This document shows positions 6,788-8,098 of a DNA stretch of 8,098 bases, one piece after another (within the stretch, counting starts at the first letter, position 1; the number at the start of each line of letters is the position of its first letter). The position numbers and the translations under genes were made by a program. The notes under the pieces were generated by a model. The model saw only the letters and a list, made by a program, of their open reading frames with translations, was not told the origin of the DNA and searched no databases. The DNA is from an uncultured Clostridium sp. (GTDB lineage Bacteria; Bacillota; Clostridia; TANB77; CAG-508): positions 1 through 8,098 of the forward strand of contig CANEMG010000031.1 of NCBI GenBank assembly GCA_947428535.1. Direction: 5' to 3'.

Positions 6788-7117
6788 CTAACCTAATACT
6801 ACCGCTGTCTTGTGAGATACTGCATCTTTAATCGCCGCAGTAATCAACGCATCCATCTCCGCATCGCCTGTATCTACTCTGCCTTCAAACCCCTTGCGAA
6901 CATAAGCTTTTATATGTGATGGAAAATCAAGAATTTGTTCCTCAATAACGAACCATTCCAGATTATCGCCGGAATCTTTCCATGCCGATTTAACATCCTC
7001 CGCTTTCGCACACTCTTTGAATTCTGAAATAGATAATTTTTCATCAACAATTACCATTACTTCTGCCGCCATTCCTGCTTTTAAATCTTTATTAAGTTTT
7101 CCTGCGCTTGTTGCCAT
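6788..7117 (-). CDS. Small protein of unknown function, GC-rich cassette gene 2
   Basis: A 109-residue soluble protein that I do not recognise. It has no signal peptide, membrane helix or cysteine cluster. It begins MATSAGKLNKDL, then AAEVMVIVDEK, then WFVIEEQIL, and ends with a likely helix in DTGDAEMDALITAAIKDAV. The start is set at 7117 because AGGAGG (7127-7132) is 9 bases upstream. An in-frame ATG at 7144 would put that site inside the coding sequence. It lies 23 bases after gene 1 of the cassette, so the two are cotranscribed. Base composition is about 50% G+C in a sampled stretch (6841-6900), against about 25% in hpf, and codons such as GCG, GGC and GAG are common, suggesting transfer from another genome. 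It resembles its upstream partner in pattern. Confidence 0.75.
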   Translation of the reverse strand: MATSAGKLNKDLKAGMAAEVMVIVDEKLSISEFKECAKAEDVKSAWKDSGDNLEWFVIEEQILDFPSHIKAYVRKGFEGRVDTGDAEMDALITAAIKDAVSHKTAVVLG

Positions 7118-7140
7118 ATCTCTTTTCCTCCTGTTCTTCA

Positions 7141-7482
7141 TCATAAAATTATTTGTTGCTCACTTTCATTACTTCTCGGTTTAACCAGTCCATGTAAGGC
7201 TTTATTCATGGCATCATTCAAGAGAAAATCCTCTTCACAATCAGCTGTGCTTATATCTAACTTGCAATCTGCTGTCATCATAATAAATCTTTTTTCCTCT
7301 TTGTGGATATAAATCCACTGAGTACCATCCATCACTCTTTCTCCAGCCTTAACATATAATGCCATTCCATTTTTATTAGAAATCAAGCCTCCTGGTTCCT
7401 CCATTACTTTTTCATCTAAGCAGTCATACACCTCTACACCAATTCTATTCCGGTAATTTTGGTATTCTGCTAATTTTTTCAT
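7141..7482 (-). CDS. Small protein of unknown function, GC-rich cassette gene 1
   Basis: A 113-residue soluble protein that I do not recognise. It opens MKKLAEYQNYRNRIGVEVYD, has LDEKVMEEPGG, a strand-like TQWIYIHKEEKRFIMM, then ISTADCEEDFLLNDAMNKAL and a polar tail. The start at 7482 is chosen because GGAGG (7491-7495) is 8 bases upstream. An in-frame ATG at 7497 overlaps that site. About 43% G+C in a sampled stretch (7381-7440) contrasts with the AT-rich neighbours. It contains the only CGG arginine codon (in NYR) in an intact gene here. It has its own promoter and is cotranscribed with the similar downstream gene. No toxin, antitoxin, phage or resistance motif is visible, so no function is proposed. 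Confidence 0.75.
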   Translation of the reverse strand: MKKLAEYQNYRNRIGVEVYDCLDEKVMEEPGGLISNKNGMALYVKAGERVMDGTQWIYIHKEEKRFIMMTADCKLDISTADCEEDFLLNDAMNKALHGLVKPRSNESEQQIIL

Positions 7483-7532
7483 AGTCTTTCCCTCCATTTT
7501 ATAATATTTTTTCTAAAAAGCTAGTTACTATT

Positions 7533-7561
7533 ATTATACATCAATTTACATAACATTGCAA
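7533..7561 (-). promoter_or_regulatory. Sigma-A-type promoter of the GC-rich cassette
   Basis: A minus-strand TTGCAA (7561-7556) and a perfect TATAAT (7538-7533) are separated by 17 bases, about 50 bases upstream of the first start codon. Just upstream, at 7564-7577, is a small dyad (ATGAT-CAAT-ATCAT) that might be an operator, but it is too short to claim. Confidence 0.7.
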
Positions 7562-7600
7562 ACATGATCAATATCATTCATTGAAATCTTAATTTTTAAA

Positions 7601-8098
7601 TCAAAATAACTTCTCAAGCTTATATTCCTTTTCTAGCTTTTCATTTAAATATATATTTGATATAAGTTCTAATTCTTTTCTACAACTTTCTGAAAGTTCA
7701 AAAGAAAATATCTTTTTTGAATCTGCTTTTATTATATATATTATTGCATTTCTCGTAGCATCACTCATTTCTATACTACTTGTGTCTTGTTTTGCACATT
7801 CCCTACATTTAAATCCATTATCTTTTATACTAAAATAATTTAAATTCTCTTGCGATTTACAACAAACACATTCTCTTACATTTGGTGTAAAACCTAATAT
7901 TTTAAGAATTCTAATTTTAAAAATAGAAGTTATAAATTCTAAATCTTTATCAGTTTCTGAAATCATATATAATGTATTCAAATATAATTTTAATGTATTA
8001 AAAGAATTCTGATTTTCTGTTGTTACATCATTTATTATTTTTGTTATGTATGAAGCATATGTTAGTTTATCCAAATCTGTTCTAATATTATAAAACAT
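7601..8098 (-). CDS. recO: DNA repair protein RecO, C-terminal part (5' end outside window)
   Basis: The C-terminal 165 or so residues of RecO, which works with RecR and RecF to load RecA on single-stranded DNA during recombinational repair. Seen: the helical region YASYITKIINDV, then the long helix region FKIRILKILGFTPNV, typical of RecO, and a zinc-type cluster C77-x2-C80 and C98-x2-C101 (counting from the right edge). The N-terminal OB-fold domain is missing because the gene continues past 8098. The ATG at the very edge is internal, not the true start. The stop TGA is at 7601-7603. No convincing terminator follows, so some transcripts may run on into the cassette. Composition matches the AT-rich host genes. 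Confidence 0.88.
   Translation of the reverse strand: MFYNIRTDLDKLTYASYITKIINDVTTENQNSFNTLKLYLNTLYMISETDKDLEFITSIFKIRILKILGFTPNVRECVCCKSQENLNYFSIKDNGFKCRECAKQDTSSIEMSDATRNAIIYIIKADSKKIFSFELSESCRKELELISNIYLNEKLEKEYKLEKLF

Noticed and set aside
7562..7580. Possible Fur-type box upstream of the cassette promoter
   Set aside because: Only the left half resembles the 7-1-7 pattern; the right half matches about 4 of 7 positions, and it lies outside the -35 to +1 region.

Overview
The window looks like a chromosomal segment of a spore-forming, very AT-rich Firmicute, most likely a member of the Clostridia. The basis is a small acid-soluble spore protein gene, strong AGGAGG-type ribosome binding sites, a long-form ribosome hibernation factor, a RecO with a zinc-type cysteine cluster, and roughly 25% G+C in a sampled native stretch (6421-6480). 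Every gene I can support lies on the minus strand, so transcription runs from right to left.

Right to left: the C-terminal part of recO (7601-8098, entering from the right edge); a two-gene cassette of unrecognised small proteins (7141-7482 and 6788-7117) that is clearly more GC-rich than its neighbours and has its own promoter and hairpin terminator; the long-form hibernation factor gene hpf with its own promoter (6131-6670); an AT-rich spacer; an alpha/beta-type spore protein gene (5689-5889) with an intrinsic terminator; a long inverted repeat that overlaps the promoter of a Cof-type HAD phosphatase gene (4639-5514); and then a Tad/Flp-pilus-like operon running off the left edge.

The Tad-like operon is ordered CpaB-like SAF-domain protein (3517-4479), a MinD/ParA-fold protein with no P-loop (2804-3496), a second MinD/ParA-fold protein whose P-loop lysine is glutamine (1947-2789), and a CpaF/TadA-family secretion ATPase (1-1910, open at the left edge). 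The gaps are 14 to 36 bases and each gene has its own ribosome binding site, so it reads as one transcript. These proteins would form the cytoplasmic and inner-membrane part of a pilus or secretion machine. The TadB/TadC membrane platform proteins and pilin would be expected further left, outside the window.

The most striking feature is that the CpaF gene is interrupted twice by a single extra base. One break lies in the Walker A motif and the other in the Walker B motif. Both have the same local context (C-CGG-A), and both place a CGG codon at the point of failure. CGG is otherwise absent in frame from the AT-rich genes here. A shared sequencing or assembly artefact is the leading explanation; real inactivation or +1 recoding at a rare codon are the alternatives. 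The second point of interest is the GC-rich cassette, whose two products look like diverged paralogues of each other.
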